Origin: Sediminicola luteus
GTDB taxonomy: Bacteria > Bacteroidota > Bacteroidia > Flavobacteriales > Flavobacteriaceae
Reading direction: 5' to 3'
NCBI RefSeq assembly: GCF_002514735.1
Contig: NZ_NBWU01000001.1
Location: 868,001-932,000 of the forward strand
DNA: 64,000 nt
Part shown: piece by piece, positions 35,280 to 43,498 of the stretch
How positions within the stretch are numbered: position 1 is the first letter of the stretch
Layout of the letters: each line of letters starts with the position of its first letter
The notes under the pieces: generated by a model
Seen by the model: the letters and a program-made list of their open reading frames with translations, nothing else
Told to the model about the DNA's origin: nothing
Databases searched by the model: none
Position numbers and translations under genes: made by a program

Positions 35280-35524
35280 TTATATTTTTCCATTAAATGG
35301 TCAGAGTAATGTTTTTTATAATCCAAATCAGAAGGAATTTCAACGCCTGTCGCTATACTTTTTATAAAAGGGGAAATCTCAAATTCTGGATTTTCATCTT
35401 CCGAGGTCAATGTTTGCAAATAAGCTTCTATTATTCGGGAAAGACTCATTTTCTTATTAGAAGCATACGCTTTTGCCTTTTCAATGACACCTTTATTTAG
35501 TTTTAATGTCAGTTTTGCGTCCAT
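35276..35524 (-). CDS. Antitoxin of the PIN module (DUF6364-like)
   Basis: 82 aa: an N-terminal ribbon-helix-helix-like DNA-binding part (MDAKLTLKLNKGVIEKAKAY, then SLSRIIEAYLQTL), and an acidic C-terminal tail (EDENPEFEISPF) of the sort that wraps the toxin. Matches proteins annotated DUF6364 next to PIN toxins. ATG 35524 is the sensible start; upstream codons are rich in Tyr/Ile. A short inverted TTGTA/TACAA pair (35535-35554) lies just upstream and could be the autoregulatory site. Confidence 0.78.
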   Translation of the reverse strand: MDAKLTLKLNKGVIEKAKAYASNKKMSLSRIIEAYLQTLTSEDENPEFEISPFIKSIATGVEIPSDLDYKKHYSDHLMEKYK

Positions 35525-35734
35525 AATGTTTATGTTGTACGTATAAATATACAAAAACAATCCGTACTGCTAAATTTTGTTGGTTTTGGATTAATTACAC
35601 TCAACAACCGGATAACATTAACCCGAATTACCGACGCAGAGTAATCCCTATTGTTTACCAGTTCAAAATACAGCTCTACTTCAAAACGACCCTTCTCAAA
35701 ACCTACAGAAAGGGAGTCTCTCTACTTCCTTTAC

Positions 35735-38575
35735 CTATTCCACGCTAAACCCTTGTTCTGCTTTGGTCTTCCCTTTTTGAAGCACTACCCTGTATTTGCC
35801 TTTTGGCAGATAGGTCTTCCCGTTTTTGGCGGCCTTAGGGGCTTCTTTTTTATGTTTCTTTTTATAGGATTGTAAACCATTGGCATCATAGGCGACATCG
35901 TATGACAAAATATTCAGGCCTTTGTCGGCTTCCGTACTTACCTCACTCACTACCACCCCTTTTTCGTCTAGGACCTGGGTGGTTACCGTTCCGGCCTCGG
36001 CAGCCGTAAAATAGAGTTCTTGCCCGGGAGTATCGGCCTTGGCCCAAACGCTATCGTTACCCCAATTGCCTTTGTGTTTCAGGTTTTCTAGTTTAAAAAA
36101 GTGTAGGGGTTTGGCCAACACCTCGGTCGAAATCTGTTGTAATTGATCTATATCGGCCTTGTAAATACTTCTACCATGGGTACCTACCAACAAATGTTTG
36201 GCCTTGGGCTGTACGATTAAATCATGTACCGCCACGGCAGGCAACCCTTGGTTGGTATGCTGCCAGCTAGTACCACGATCCAGCGAAATATAGACCCCGT
36301 TGTCGGTACCTATATACAGAATATTGGCATTTTCAGGGTCTTCGGTAATTACGTTAACCGGACTCTTGGGTAGATTGGCCGCAATGGAAGTCCAGGTAGC
36401 CCCGTAATCTTCACTTACATACACATAGGGGGTGAAATCGTCCCAACGGTAGCCGTTCAAGCTTACATACACCCTTTCTTTTTGGTGCTCGGAGGCCCTT
36501 ACCCTACTCACCCAAAGATCTTTGGGCAATCCGGCGGACCGGTCTTTCCATTGACCGTCTTGGTAAAGGTGTACCAAACCATCGTCGGAACCGGTGTAAA
36601 GCAAGCCAAATTGTGAAGGTGACTCCGAAAGGGCGGTAAGGGTACCATAGGCCACATTGCCTTTTTTGCCCCCTTGGGTAAGGTCTTCGGAAATGGTTTC
36701 CCAAGTATTGCCTTGATCTAAGGATCGGTGCAGTCGGTTACTGCCCAGATACAGAATATCTTGGTTGTGTTCCGAGAGTAAAATGGGGGTTTGCCAGTTA
36801 AAACGGAACGGACTATCGCCCAATTCGTGTTTGGGCTGTATGTAGGTAAAACCATCGTTCTCTAGATCCAAGCGGTAATAATTTCCGAATTGGTAGCCGG
36901 TGTACACGATATTACTATTACGGTTATCTACTTGTACCTGCATTCCATCCCCTCCCATAATGGTTTTCCAGGGGTATTGGCCTTCTTGTTCCCAAGTACG
37001 ATCTTCCTTGGCCGTATGGGCGCCTTTCCAGACCCCGTTATCCTGAAGGCCACCATAAACGTTGTAGGGTTCTTCGTTATCTACGGTTATGTAGTAAAAC
37101 TGGCCTACCGCAGGAGAATTGTTCTTGGTCCAGTGGGCACCATCGTCATAGGTGATATTGATGCCCCCGTCGTTTCCGTTAATGATATGTCCGGCTCTTT
37201 TCGGGTTCAACCAAATGGCATGGTGATCGGCATGTACGTTCTCTTTTTGAATATTGGCAAAGGTTTTACCGCCATCTTCCGATTTAAAAAGAAGTACCCC
37301 ACCAAGGTATACCTGGTCTTTGTCTTGGGGTGCCACACAGATCTGGGCAAAATAATAGCCATAACTGAAAAACAGCCCTTCGATATCGGCTTCGTTACGT
37401 TTGGTCCAGCTTTTACCCCCATCGTCGGACCTATACAATTCACCACCGATTACCGGAGTATCGAACAATAATGAATTGGCATCTTCGAGATAGGTGGCCA
37501 AATCGGCAGGTTTTACGGTTCCCGAACGCACCAACTGCTTTACGTTCTCAGCCCTATATTTTTCCTGAAACCCGTTGGTCTTTAAAAAGTTGTTGAGCTT
37601 TTTGTCTTCCAAGGCTAAAAAAGTAGCATTATCCATGGTCTTGAAATCATCCTTGTCTAGGCCTTCTTTTTTCTTTTCCCCGGGTTTCTTCTCTTGCCTG
37701 AACTGACTATCGTGAACGGCATAAATCGTTGTGCCATCAAAAGCGGCCAAACCGATCCTACCCACACCCTTTCCAGTGGGGAAACCACTTTCAGGGCCAC
37801 TGACCAAGGTCCAACTTTGCCCAGCATCGGTACTTTTGTAAATGCCCGAACCGCTACCGCTGCCTTCAAAATGCCACGCCTTACGATCTTTTTGCCAAGC
37901 CGAAGCGAAAAGGGTATTGAAATCGCCCGGTACGGCTATTAAATCGATGATTCCAGTCTCGGTATCTACGAATAGGGTCTGGTTCCACGTTTTTCCGCCA
38001 TCGGTGGTTTTGTAAATACCCCTTTCGGCATTGGGCGAATACAAATGACCGGTAACACCGACCACGACCTCATCGGGATCGTTCGGATTGATCAAAATCC
38101 TACCGATATGATGGCTATCGGCCAAGCCCACATGATGCCAGGTTTTGCCTTTATCGGTGCTTTTTAAGATCCCGATGCCCGCATAGGAAGATCGAGAGGC
38201 ATTGTTCTCGCCCGTACCGGCCCATAGGGTCCCATTTTTCCAATCTACGGCAATGTCGCCCAGGTTTTGGGTAGGGCTTTCATCCATGACCGGGCTAAAG
38301 GAAGTACCATTGTTGGCAGTATACCATAAACCGCCCGAGGCGTAGGCCACATAAAACTCGATCGGATTGTCGGGATTCACGTCTACATCTACCACCCGGC
38401 CACTCATAATAGTGGGACCAATATTGGTATAGGGTAGGTTTTTAAGCCATGAATTTTGGGCCATATCCATTTTTTGGGCAATGGCCTGTTTTTGATCTGA
38501 CTTTGAGGTGGCTTGCGGTTGGGCTTGAACATTGTATACCCAAAGCGCTAGCAGTAGGGGGAGTACTTTTTTCAT
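35735..38575 (-). CDS. Large exported Asp-box propeller (VPS10/sortilin-like)
   Basis: 946 aa with signal peptide (MKKVLPLLLALWVYNVQAQ). At least eight S/T-x-D-x-G-x-[TS]-W Asp-box turns are visible (e.g. KSTDKGKTW, KTTDGGKTW, KSTDAGQSW, RSDDGGKSW, RSLDQGNTW, VSEDYGATW, ISLDRGTSW), the hallmark of BNR/sialidase and VPS10/sortilin-type propellers. No sialidase catalytic residues are recognised, so an adhesive or protein-binding role is likelier. The C-terminal 150 residues (about 800-946) form a separate beta domain with TonB-like fold not identified. Confidence 0.82.
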   Translation of the reverse strand: MKKVLPLLLALWVYNVQAQPQATSKSDQKQAIAQKMDMAQNSWLKNLPYTNIGPTIMSGRVVDVDVNPDNPIEFYVAYASGGLWYTANNGTSFSPVMDESPTQNLGDIAVDWKNGTLWAGTGENNASRSSYAGIGILKSTDKGKTWHHVGLADSHHIGRILINPNDPDEVVVGVTGHLYSPNAERGIYKTTDGGKTWNQTLFVDTETGIIDLIAVPGDFNTLFASAWQKDRKAWHFEGSGSGSGIYKSTDAGQSWTLVSGPESGFPTGKGVGRIGLAAFDGTTIYAVHDSQFRQEKKPGEKKKEGLDKDDFKTMDNATFLALEDKKLNNFLKTNGFQEKYRAENVKQLVRSGTVKPADLATYLEDANSLLFDTPVIGGELYRSDDGGKSWTKRNEADIEGLFFSYGYYFAQICVAPQDKDQVYLGGVLLFKSEDGGKTFANIQKENVHADHHAIWLNPKRAGHIINGNDGGINITYDDGAHWTKNNSPAVGQFYYITVDNEEPYNVYGGLQDNGVWKGAHTAKEDRTWEQEGQYPWKTIMGGDGMQVQVDNRNSNIVYTGYQFGNYYRLDLENDGFTYIQPKHELGDSPFRFNWQTPILLSEHNQDILYLGSNRLHRSLDQGNTWETISEDLTQGGKKGNVAYGTLTALSESPSQFGLLYTGSDDGLVHLYQDGQWKDRSAGLPKDLWVSRVRASEHQKERVYVSLNGYRWDDFTPYVYVSEDYGATWTSIAANLPKSPVNVITEDPENANILYIGTDNGVYISLDRGTSWQHTNQGLPAVAVHDLIVQPKAKHLLVGTHGRSIYKADIDQLQQISTEVLAKPLHFFKLENLKHKGNWGNDSVWAKADTPGQELYFTAAEAGTVTTQVLDEKGVVVSEVSTEADKGLNILSYDVAYDANGLQSYKKKHKKEAPKAAKNGKTYLPKGKYRVVLQKGKTKAEQGFSVE

Positions 38576-38737
38576 GATCTTTAGTTAAAGCCGTAAAATA
38601 CGGAAATGATTCGGCAATAGTATTCCATTTTGGTCGACATCTAAACCTTGAAGGCATACCATAAAACGAATCTTATTTGATTTTTTGTAAGGTTTTTCGT
38701 TACTTGAATTCGTTAATAACCTTAAAACCATTCTTTT

Positions 38738-39019
38738 ATGGAAGAGTATTTACCGCTGATTATTCAGCTATTGTCGGGTGCCCTAGGGGGTAACCTGGCC
38801 GGAAAACTCATGAAAAACCTTTCCTTGGGAACCTTAGGGAATTCTTTGGTCGGTATTTTGGGCGGTGGCCTGGGCGGTTCGCTTTTGGGCATGATCGGAC
38901 TCGGTACCGACGGAGGTATGGACATATCCGGAATCCTGGGCTCAGTGGCCGGAGGTGGTGTTGGTGGTGGTGTACTTATGGCCATCATCGGGCTCATCAA
39001 AAAAGCCTTGGCCAAATAG
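38738..39019 (+). CDS. Small glycine-zipper membrane protein
   Basis: 93 aa, rich in Gly/Leu with GxxxG steps throughout (GALGGNLAGKLM, GGGLGGSLLGMIG, GGGVGGGVLMAIIG) and a Lys-rich tail (LIKKALAK). Two or three membrane helices are likely. Resembles small YmgE-like/GlsB-like or stress-related hydrophobic proteins; the function is unknown. Preceded by no obvious TAnnTTTG and followed by a good terminator, so it is a monocistronic unit. Confidence 0.7.
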   Translation: MEEYLPLIIQLLSGALGGNLAGKLMKNLSLGTLGNSLVGILGGGLGGSLLGMIGLGTDGGMDISGILGSVAGGGVGGGVLMAIIGLIKKALAK

Positions 39020-39038
39020 CCAGATCCACATAATTAGC

Positions 39039-39066
39039 AAAGGGACTCGTATGGGTCCCTTTTTTT
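39039..39066 (+). terminator. Rho-independent terminator after the glycine-zipper gene
   Basis: Stem AAAGGGAC/GTCCCTTT with an 8-nt loop, followed by a run of T. Confidence 0.85.
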
Positions 39067-39128
39067 GTCTATAAAACGATGCCAACTTATTAAAATCGAA
39101 ACCCTTTATTAAATTGCCTAACAAACCA

Positions 39129-39440
39129 TTATTGCCCCTTTAATATCTGAAATAACTTTTGTGGATCTTGCCTATTATCCCAAAATGCGGTTATCAAAAT
39201 TTCGCTATCGGTAACCTTATAGAATATGCTGAAATTTCCTAGGGAAGCCACCCTAGTATTCGGGAATTCTGCCTTTTTACAAACAAAGGGTGCCTCGGCC
39301 AATTTATTCGTTCGTGCGGTAACAAGCTTAACCAGTTTTTTAGAATAGGTAGCCGATTTATTCCGTTCAACCCAATATTCAAGAATCCCGACAAACTGTA
39401 TATCCGCAGTACGCGTCCATCTTACAGTCCGTTTAACCAT
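39129..39440 (-). CDS. RelE/ParE-superfamily toxin
   Basis: 103 aa. Typical ParE-type layout: MVKRTVRWTRTADIQFVGILEYW start, two helices, then KAEFPNTRVASLGNFSIFYKV and a terminal beta strand SEILITAFWDNRQDP (each quoted in short pieces). Probably a gyrase or ribosome inhibitor; which cannot be told. Overlaps the antitoxin gene by 19 bp, antitoxin first. Confidence 0.88.
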   Translation of the reverse strand: MVKRTVRWTRTADIQFVGILEYWVERNKSATYSKKLVKLVTARTNKLAEAPFVCKKAEFPNTRVASLGNFSIFYKVTDSEILITAFWDNRQDPQKLFQILKGQ

Positions 39441-39664
39441 TCTAGGTTTCGTTTATCCATGGCTTCTTGGGAAATCAAACGACCATTTTTGATATCCTCA
39501 TCACTCATTTCCAACATCTGTTTCTGTTCACTGCTGAGTTCTACCATGTCATTTGTGGTCGCACTTGAAGAAATCAGTTTATCGAGTGCAACTAAAAACT
39601 CCTTGTTTTTAATGCTCAAAATTTTATCGATCAGTCCACTGCGAATTTCATTTACCGTTGCCAT
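39422..39664 (-). CDS. Antitoxin of the RelE/ParE module
   Basis: 80 aa: starts MATVNEIRSGLIDKIL, a helical protein with VELSSEQKQMLEMSDEDIKNG (acidic hinge, described here in part) and the conserved end ISQEAMDKRNLEWLNGL. This matches flavobacterial antitoxins paired with ParE-like toxins. ATG 39664 is used because the longer reading adds an unrelated Pro/His-rich extension. AT-rich. Confidence 0.83.
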   Translation of the reverse strand: MATVNEIRSGLIDKILSIKNKEFLVALDKLISSSATTNDMVELSSEQKQMLEMSDEDIKNGRLISQEAMDKRNLEWLNGL

Positions 39665-39862
39665 AAGGATTCTATTTAATTTACAATTTCCGAAATTAAA
39701 GTGAGGTTTCATAATATGGGGCAGCGGCGGATTCATTCTCTAAACATGATTCATTGCTTAAAACAATCCCTCTCTTGAATTACTGGATGTTTGGGGTTTT
39801 CATGGTAGGAAATTTACATCGCTACTGCTTCATTTTGTACCTTTATACCAAATTCTCAATAC

Positions 39863-41158
39863 ATGAAATACCTCCCTATAGCATCTGATTTGTTCGTAAA
39901 AAACCGTAGCAAATTCATGGGCCGGATGAAACCCAAAAGTTTGGCCGTGTTCAACTCTAACGATATTTATCCGATCAGTGCCGATAGCACTATGCCCTTT
40001 CAACAGCATCGCGATATTTTTTACCTCAGCGGGGTAGATCAAGAAGAGAGTATTTTGGTACTTTTTCCCGATGCCCTCAACGCTAAGCATAAAGAGATTT
40101 TATTCGTGCGCGAGACCAACGAACATATTGCCATCTGGGAAGGCGCCAAACTGACCAAGGCCCAGGCCACCGAAACCTCGGGCATTAAAACCGTGTACTG
40201 GCTCAGCGATTTCGACAAGATCTTTTTCGACCTGATGACCGAGGCCGAGACCGTATATTTCAACACCAATGAACATTACCGCCAAGCGGTAGAGACCCAA
40301 ACCCGAGAAGATCGTTTTATCGCGAAATGCAAACAAGATTTCCCTGCCCATAGCTGGGCCAAGAGCAATCCGATCTTGCAACAGATCCGTGGGGTAAAGG
40401 AAACTGCCGAGATCTACTTAATCCAACAGGCCTGCCGAATTACCGAAAAAGGTTTTAAACGCATATTGCAGTTCGTAAAACCCGGGGTCATGGAATACGA
40501 GATCGAGGCCGAATATATGCACGAGTTCCTGCGTAACCGATCCAATGGCTTTGCCTATACGCCCATTATTGCCAGTGGTTTTAATGCCAATGTGCTGCAC
40601 TATATCGAAAACAACAAGGTGTGTAACGATGGCGATATGCTACTGATGGACGTGGGGGCCGAGTATGCGAATTATGCCAGCGATATGACCCGTACCATAC
40701 CGGTAAACGGTCGGTTTACCGAGCGCCAAAAAGCGGTATATAATGCCGTACTAAGGGTAAAGAACGAAGCCACAAAGATGTTGGTACCCGGTACGCTTTG
40801 GGCCGAGTACCATAAAGAGGTGGGCAAGATCATGACGGCCGAACTTCTAGGTTTGGGGTTATTGGACAAAGCCGATATACAAAATGAAGACCCCAACTGG
40901 CCGGCCTATAAAAAGTACTTTATGCATGGTACCAGCCACCATATGGGCCTCGACACCCACGACTATGGTGCCCTTAAAACCCCTATGGTAGCGAATATGG
41001 TGTTCACGGTGGAGCCGGGTATCTATATCCCTGAGGAAAATATGGGAATCCGTTTAGAGGATGATGTGGTAATCCAAGAAAACGGAGCGCCTTTGAACCT
41101 TATGGCCGATATTCCTATTGAAGTGGAAGATATAGAAGCCTGGATGCATAAAAAGTAA
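39863..41158 (+). CDS. Xaa-Pro aminopeptidase (peptidase M24B)
   Basis: 431 aa, cytoplasmic metallopeptidase releasing N-terminal residues before proline. Seen: a creatinase-like N-terminal domain (about 1-170) and a pita-bread catalytic domain with dinuclear metal ligands: Asp in LLMDVGAEY, Asp in ASDMTRTI, His in HGTSHHMGLD, and Glu in FTVEPGIY and IRLEDDVVI. All five positions are present, so it is likely active. Typical length. It has a poor promoter match (TACCTTTA) upstream. Confidence 0.95.
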   Translation: MKYLPIASDLFVKNRSKFMGRMKPKSLAVFNSNDIYPISADSTMPFQQHRDIFYLSGVDQEESILVLFPDALNAKHKEILFVRETNEHIAIWEGAKLTKAQATETSGIKTVYWLSDFDKIFFDLMTEAETVYFNTNEHYRQAVETQTREDRFIAKCKQDFPAHSWAKSNPILQQIRGVKETAEIYLIQQACRITEKGFKRILQFVKPGVMEYEIEAEYMHEFLRNRSNGFAYTPIIASGFNANVLHYIENNKVCNDGDMLLMDVGAEYANYASDMTRTIPVNGRFTERQKAVYNAVLRVKNEATKMLVPGTLWAEYHKEVGKIMTAELLGLGLLDKADIQNEDPNWPAYKKYFMHGTSHHMGLDTHDYGALKTPMVANMVFTVEPGIYIPEENMGIRLEDDVVIQENGAPLNLMADIPIEVEDIEAWMHKK

Positions 41159-41223
41159 TACGTACTGCGTTTTTATTACACAGTTTTAGGGATTGTTAGT
41201 ATCTTGAGGGCAAATCGCTAATT

Positions 41224-42657
41224 ATGCCTTTTCGAATCCTTATTCTGTTTCTGGTCTTTTCTGCCCCGCTTTTGGCTCAAAACGAGCGCCCTAATATCTT
41301 ATTCTGCATCGCCGACGATTGGGGCTGGCCCCATGCCGGAAGTTATGGCGATACTGTGGTGCAGACCCCAACCTTCGATGGGTTGGCCCAGCAAGGTATT
41401 TTATTCGAAAACGCTTTTGTATCGAGTCCGTCCTGTACCCCGAGTAGGGGTGCCGTACTTACCGGTCAGCATTTTTGGCGACTGGGCGAAGGCGCCAACC
41501 TATGGTCTACCTTAGATGTCGCACATCCGGTATATCCGTTGTTGTTGGAACAGGCGGGCTACTTCGTAGGCTCTTGGCGAAAGGCTTGGGGGCCCGGAGA
41601 TCTAAAAGCTGGGGGATATACTGACCATAACCCCGCTGGGAAGGTGTACAAAGGTGGATTAGAACAGTTTTTGGCCGAAAAGCCCCAAGAGAAACCTTTT
41701 TGTTTTTGGTTGGGGGCTTCCGACCCGCATCGACCCTATGAAAAAGGGAGCGGAGCAACCTCGGGTATAGATTTGAATGCCATTGAACTGCCTCCCTATT
41801 ATCCAGATTCAAAAGAAATTCGAAGCGACATTGCCGACTATTATTATGAGGTACAACGTTTTGATAAGGATGTAGCCCAAGCCCTGGCCTTGCTTCAAGA
41901 AAAAGGCGAACTCGAAAACACCCTGATCGTCGTAACCGGCGACCATGGCATGCCTTTTCCAAGGGCCAAGGGCAACCTGTACGATATGGGTGCCCGTGTA
42001 CCCTTGGTCATCTCATGGCCCCGAAAAATCAAATCGCCAAAACGAATCCAAAGCCCGGTTTCCCTTACCGACCTGGCGCCAACGTTTCTAGAAGCTGCCC
42101 GGGTTGCCATTCCCGAAGCCATGACCGGAAAGGCCCTGAATGGATACTTTAATCCTTCGAGTACCTCCAAAAATGAATCTGATTTTGTACTACTTGGCCG
42201 CGAAAGGCATACCCCGGCGCAAAAGGCGCCCTCTTTAAACGGTTACCCCAGTCGGGCCATTCGCACCAACGATTACCTCTACATTTGTAATTATGCCCCC
42301 GACAGATGGCCCGCCGGTGTGCCCGAAGGGGCCACCCACCCAAAGAATAGTTTTACCGATTCCGATTCCGGGCCTACTAAAACGATTATCCTTGCCCAAA
42401 AAGATCAAGCCGGTTATTCTAAATACTACGACTGGTGTTTTGGCCCCAGACCGGCCGAAGAATTGTATGCCATTGCCCAAGATCGCTATCAAACCAACAA
42501 CCTAGCTCAGCAGCCGGAATATGCGGAAATCAAGAAAAGCCTCGCCCAGCAACTGGAGGCCGAATTGATCGTAGCCAAAGACCCGAGGGTACTGGAACAA
42601 AAACCAGCCTTTGACAGTTATCCGTATCGGGCTAGGTATAAACTTAAGGGGCAATAA
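41224..42657 (+). CDS. Exported sulfatase (heparan N-sulfatase-like)
   Basis: 477 aa, signal peptide MPFRILILFLVFSAPLLAQ. Formylglycine motif SCTPSRG (CxPSR, Cys about residue 68), metal-binding start PNILFCIADDWGW (two Asp) and GDHGMPF later. Cys-type sulfatase requiring a formylglycine-generating enzyme, not encoded in this window. Likely hydrolyses sulfate from marine polysaccharides; the substrate is not resolved. 65 bp separate it from the peptidase gene and 67 bp from the Crp/Fnr gene. Confidence 0.92.
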   Translation: MPFRILILFLVFSAPLLAQNERPNILFCIADDWGWPHAGSYGDTVVQTPTFDGLAQQGILFENAFVSSPSCTPSRGAVLTGQHFWRLGEGANLWSTLDVAHPVYPLLLEQAGYFVGSWRKAWGPGDLKAGGYTDHNPAGKVYKGGLEQFLAEKPQEKPFCFWLGASDPHRPYEKGSGATSGIDLNAIELPPYYPDSKEIRSDIADYYYEVQRFDKDVAQALALLQEKGELENTLIVVTGDHGMPFPRAKGNLYDMGARVPLVISWPRKIKSPKRIQSPVSLTDLAPTFLEAARVAIPEAMTGKALNGYFNPSSTSKNESDFVLLGRERHTPAQKAPSLNGYPSRAIRTNDYLYICNYAPDRWPAGVPEGATHPKNSFTDSDSGPTKTIILAQKDQAGYSKYYDWCFGPRPAEELYAIAQDRYQTNNLAQQPEYAEIKKSLAQQLEAELIVAKDPRVLEQKPAFDSYPYRARYKLKGQ

Positions 42658-42703
42658 CAGCTATAGCTATAAGTCACATATCCCTTATTTACCATAAAGG
42701 TTA

Positions 42704-42711
42704 TATTTTTG
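42704..42711 (+). promoter_or_regulatory. -7 element TATTTTTG for the Crp/Fnr-family gene
   Basis: Matches TAnnTTTG. The expected start is around 42715, near the ATG at 42725. No -33 TTG at standard spacing. Confidence 0.4.
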
Positions 42712-42724
42712 GTTTTCATTCGTG

Positions 42725-43312
42725 ATGTCGCCTATGCTGTTGAACCAACTCGAAATAATTACACTGCTTACTACCTATTGCCCTGATATTTCTGCTGAAG
42801 AGGGGGAACTATTCCTCTCTATTTGTAAGTACAAAAAGGTAAAGAGTAAAACCCATTTGTTAAAAGCTGGTCGTACCGATAAAAAAGTGATTCTAATACT
42901 AAAAGGAGCAGCCCGTGCCTATTGTATTAGTGAAGGGGGCCAAGAGCTAAACAACTACATCCGCCAAGAAGGGAAACTTGTGGGCGATGCCCGCGTCTTT
43001 GGAAACGATTCCCAAATATTGGATGTGGAATCGATTGGGGAGACCCACTATCTTGAATTCGATATCATGCTTTTGGAAGAGCTAGGCTTCGAAAACCGTG
43101 GTTTGATGAAATTCTATTTAAGCTTTCTCAAAGAAATAGCGATAACCCTTTCGCATCGGGTAAATACTTTTGTTACCATGAACGCCGAAGAACGCTACGA
43201 AGATCTCGTAAAATGGAATCCAAGTTACCTTAAATCGACTTACGATAAACATCTGGCCAGCTTTTTGGGCATCAAGCCGCTTACCCTGTATAGGGTTAAA
43301 AACAAAAAGTAA
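42725..43312 (+). CDS. Crp/Fnr-family transcriptional regulator
   Basis: 195 aa. N-terminal cyclic-nucleotide-binding-like jelly roll (about 30-120; LKAGRTDKKVILILKGAARAY) and C-terminal winged HTH (about 145-190; SFLGIKPLTLYRVKNKK). No cysteine cluster for an Fe-S centre, so not a classical Fnr. Members of this branch in Bacteroidota have unknown ligands. It sits between two sulfatase genes in the same direction and could control them (inference from position). GTG 42722 and ATG 42734 are alternative starts. Confidence 0.85.
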   Translation: MSPMLLNQLEIITLLTTYCPDISAEEGELFLSICKYKKVKSKTHLLKAGRTDKKVILILKGAARAYCISEGGQELNNYIRQEGKLVGDARVFGNDSQILDVESIGETHYLEFDIMLLEELGFENRGLMKFYLSFLKEIAITLSHRVNTFVTMNAEERYEDLVKWNPSYLKSTYDKHLASFLGIKPLTLYRVKNKK

Positions 43313-43498
43313 GGTTTCTGAATGTACTTTAGAGGAAGGTGCCTTGAAATGGTACCAATCCGTATCATTTAGCACCCATTAGACGCCCAGATTGCCACGT
43401 ACGATTTATTAATCCCTTTTATCTGGAAAAACCAATCATTTGATGTTTTTTTAGTCTTGGGCCCACCCTAGCTTTACCGAAAATTTCACGAAACAGTT

